Shown: in pieces, positions 33,524 through 35,606 of the stretch
Layout: every line of letters begins with the position of its first letter
Position numbering within the stretch: position 1 is the first letter of the stretch
DNA from: Chthoniobacter flavus
Lineage (GTDB): Bacteria; Verrucomicrobiota; Verrucomicrobiia; Chthoniobacterales; Chthoniobacteraceae
DNA: 35,606 bases
Assembly: GCA_945861435.1 (NCBI GenBank)
Contig: CAMAUX010000059.1
Coordinates: 1-35,606 of the forward strand
Direction of reading: 5' to 3'
Position numbers and translations under genes: made by a program
The notes under the pieces: generated by a model
Database searches by the model: none
What the model saw: the letters and a program-made list of their open reading frames with translations, nothing else
Told to the model about the DNA's origin: nothing

Positions 33524-35350
33524 ATGACCACCAAGCACGACTCCAAGCCTCTGAGTAAAAACGTCCACCTCCTGCGCTGGGTGAACAAGATGGCCACCCT
33601 CTGCCAGCCCGAATCCATCCACTGGATCGACGGCTCCAAACAGGAGAACGACCGCCTTTGCAGGGAACTCGTCGACAACGGCACCTTCATCCAGCTCAAC
33701 CAGAAGAACTGGCCGGGATGCTTCCTCGCTCGCTCCGACAGCAGCGACGTGGCCCGTGTGGAAGAACGCACCTTCATCTGCAGCCACTCAAAGGACGGCG
33801 CGGGCCCCACCAACAACTGGGTGGCCCCCTTTGAGATGAAGAAGAAGCTGCGCAGCCTCTTCCACGGCTGCATGCGCGGCCGCACCATGTACGTCATGGC
33901 CTTCAGCATGGGCCCCCTCGGATCCCCCATCTCCCAGATCGGCGTCCAGATCACCGACTCCGCCTACGCCGTCGTCAACATGCGCATCATGGCCCGCATC
34001 GGGAAGGCCGTGTTCAAGCTCATCGACGAATCCCACAGACGCGTCGTCCCCTGCATGCACACCGTCGGCGCCCCCCTCCGAAAGGGGCAGAAAGACGTCC
34101 CATGGCCCTGTAATCCCGAAAAGTACATCGTCCACTTTCCCGAATCCCGCGAGATCTGGAGCTACGGCAGCGGCTACGGCGGGAATGCGCTTCTGGGTAA
34201 AAAATGCTTCGCCCTGCGCATCGCCTCCGCCATGGCCCGCGACGAAGGTTGGATGGCCGAACACATGCTCATCCTCGGCGTGGAAAACCCGCGCGGTGAG
34301 AAGACCTACGTCGCCGCCGCATTCCCCAGCGCCTGCGGAAAAACCAACTTCGCGATGCTCATCCCTCCAAAGCACTTCGCCAAACAGGGGTGGAAAATCT
34401 GGACCGTCGGCGACGACATCGCCTGGATCAAACCGGACTCCGAGGGACGCCTCCGCGCCATCAATCCGGAGGCGGGATTCTTCGGCGTCGCGCCCGGCAC
34501 GGGCCACCACACCAACCCCAACGCAATGGCGGCCCTCGCCAAAAACACCATCTTCACCAACGTCGCCCTCACACCCGAAGGCGGCGTCTGGTGGGAGGGG
34601 ATGACCCCCGAACCCCCGCCACAGCTCATCGACTGGCGAGGGAATGAGTGGACTCCCCAGCTCGCCCTCGAAAAGGGCGTCACCGCCGCCCATCCCAACG
34701 CCCGTTTCACGGCCCCCGCGTCACAGTGCCCCACCATCGACCCCGATTGGGAAAATCCGGAAGGCGTCCCCATCAGCGCCATCATCTTTGGGGGGCGGCG
34801 CGCCACCACCATGCCCCTCGTGTACCAAGCATTCAACTGGAGCACCGGCGTCTACGCTGGCGCCACCATGGGCAGCGAAATGACCGCCGCTGCAGCCGGC
34901 ACCGTGGGCAAGGTGCGCCGCGACCCCATGGCCATGCTCCCCTTCTGCGGCTACAACATGGGAGACTACTTCCGCCACTGGATCTCCATGCAGCGTTCCC
35001 TCACGGAAACTCCGCGCATCTTCCACGTGAACTGGTTCCGCAAGGACTCCAACGGCAAATTCCTCTGGCCGGGCTTTTCGGAAAACATGCGCATTCTCCA
35101 ATGGATCATCGATCGTTCCCGGGGACGCGCCCTCGCCAAGGAGACCCCCATCGGCTGGGTGCCCCATTATGAGGACATCGACTGGACGGATCTCCACTTT
35201 CCTCGGGAAACCTTCGACGAACTCCAGCGCTTCGACCGCGCATCGTGGCGTCAGGAGATCTTGGACCACGAAAACCTGTTCCTGGACCTTCGCACCCATC
35301 TTCCCAAGGAAATGATCTACGAGCGCGAACTGCTCATCTGCCGGATGTGA
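33524..35350 (+). CDS. pckG: Phosphoenolpyruvate carboxykinase (GTP)
   Basis: 608 residues from the ATG at 33524, the normal length for the GTP-dependent enzyme; an upstream ATG at 33464 would add 20 residues absent from the family. It converts oxaloacetate and GTP to phosphoenolpyruvate, CO2 and GDP, the first step of gluconeogenesis, in the cytoplasm. Motifs: the P-loop [13 protein letters not shown] with the reactive C271, GDDIAWI for metal binding, the Arg-containing [15 protein letters not shown] and the guanine-pocket region FRHWISMQR...FHVNWFRK. All catalytic parts are intact. Use of the GTP enzyme rather than the ATP type is common in Verrucomicrobiota. No terminator is evident before the IS element that begins within 200 bp. 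Confidence 0.97.
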   Translation: MTTKHDSKPLSKNVHLLRWVNKMATLCQPESIHWIDGSKQENDRLCRELVDNGTFIQLNQKNWPGCFLARSDSSDVARVEERTFICSHSKDGAGPTNNWVAPFEMKKKLRSLFHGCMRGRTMYVMAFSMGPLGSPISQIGVQITDSAYAVVNMRIMARIGKAVFKLIDESHRRVVPCMHTVGAPLRKGQKDVPWPCNPEKYIVHFPESREIWSYGSGYGGNALLGKKCFALRIASAMARDEGWMAEHMLILGVENPRGEKTYVAAAFPSACGKTNFAMLIPPKHFAKQGWKIWTVGDDIAWIKPDSEGRLRAINPEAGFFGVAPGTGHHTNPNAMAALAKNTIFTNVALTPEGGVWWEGMTPEPPPQLIDWRGNEWTPQLALEKGVTAAHPNARFTAPASQCPTIDPDWENPEGVPISAIIFGGRRATTMPLVYQAFNWSTGVYAGATMGSEMTAAAAGTVGKVRRDPMAMLPFCGYNMGDYFRHWISMQRSLTETPRIFHVNWFRKDSNGKFLWPGFSENMRILQWIIDRSRGRALAKETPIGWVPHYEDIDWTDLHFPRETFDELQRFDRASWRQEILDHENLFLDLRTHLPKEMIYERELLICRM

Positions 35351-35537
35351 TCGATCCAGCGTGAGGTGATAGGTTTCAAACGCGCAACAAAACGCTATCT
35401 AAATACACACACGTTCACCCAGCAGGTAAAGCACGCGAATTAACTATACATAAATATCCACAGCCGTCCCATAGGAATGACGTGGCAGGGTAAAAAAAGT
35501 TGGGCTGGAGAAAGGATCCCTACCACTCAGTAGGGGT
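35351..35537. mobile_element. Probable left end of an IS4-family insertion sequence
   Basis: The composition changes sharply after the pckG stop: about 35385-35460 is AT-rich with AACTATACATAAATATCC, then GGCAGGGTAAAAAAAGTTGG and the hairpin at 35518-35535. This fits the upstream non-coding end of the IS whose transposase begins at 35538. The exact boundary is not visible; somewhere between 35380 and 35495 is likely. Confidence 0.45.
35518..35535 (+). promoter_or_regulatory. Hairpin just before the IS4 transposase start
   Basis: CCCTAC, CACTCA loop, GTAGGG: a perfect 6-bp stem ending two bases before the GTG start of the transposase. It overlaps the only purine-rich stretch near the start. 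Several IS elements use such hairpins to hide the start from transcripts that read in from outside; that role is inferred here. Confidence 0.4.
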
Positions 35538-35606
35538 GTGAACCAAAAACCAGCCCGCACCGACATTATCGTTCTCAAGCAGCTTCTCAACTTCATACCG
35601 AGAAGC
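35538..35606 (+). CDS. IS4-family transposase, N-terminal 23 codons (cut by window end)
   Basis: From the GTG at 35538 the frame reads VNQKPARTDIIVLKQLLNFIPRS to the last base. The KARTD..VLKQ..N.IP pattern is what I know from the DUF4372 N-terminal domain of IS4-type transposases (LKQLCNLIPxHLV). The preceding ~150 bp are AT-rich, unlike the housekeeping gene before it, and would contain the IS left end. The terminal inverted repeat cannot be fixed without the right end. Named by pattern memory only. Confidence 0.6.
   Translation, partial: MNQKPARTDIIVLKQLLNFIPRS

Overview
The window is GC-rich, with strong third-position G/C and almost no Shine-Dalgarno signals. It carries genes typical of the Planctomycetota-Verrucomicrobiota group: two cytochrome-type PSCyt1/PSCyt2/PSD1 proteins each paired with a DUF1501 protein, a formylglycine sulfatase, and a periplasmic-propeller histidine kinase. 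With the DEAH helicase HrpA and GTP-dependent PEP carboxykinase, it most resembles a chromosomal segment of a Verrucomicrobiota bacterium. I cannot place it to genus. All calls come from reading the sequence; no database search was possible.

Layout. 1-3300 is accessory and repeat-rich. It holds the start of a secreted protein gene (minus strand), a remnant of an Rpn-family nuclease gene, and a three-gene minus-strand toxin-antitoxin operon of the HipBST type, with both junctions overlapping by 4 bp. Two nearly identical ~260-bp direct repeats bracket the operon. 3463-6294 encodes an EF-hand-tailed sulfatase and a secreted esterase. 6305-11876 (minus) holds a small lipoprotein-like gene, DUF1501 and PSCyt/PSD1. 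Divergent from these, 12012-15890 encodes a propeller sensor kinase and its NarL-type response regulator. 15900-18010 is a second repeat-rich patch: two 9-bp minisatellites flank an unrecognised gene, followed by an intact Rpn-family nuclease gene.

18077-27972 (minus) looks like one seven-gene operon. In transcription order it is PSCyt/PSD1, DUF1501, a secreted beta-propeller, an SDR dehydrogenase, and a complete CUT2-type sugar ABC importer (binding lipoprotein, double ATPase, permease). This suggests a surface or periplasmic oxidation module tied to uptake and oxidation of one carbohydrate-like compound; the substrate is unknown. 28431-35350 (plus) holds housekeeping genes: hrpA, a membrane-anchored alpha/beta hydrolase and pckG. 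The window ends inside the 5' end of an IS4-family transposase.

Most notable are the HipBST-like operon with a variant kinase loop motif between direct repeats, the Rpn C-terminal module surviving alone in the remnant, and a 9-bp unit (roughly YGGANNNCA) that builds both minisatellites and the arms of the dispersed palindromes.
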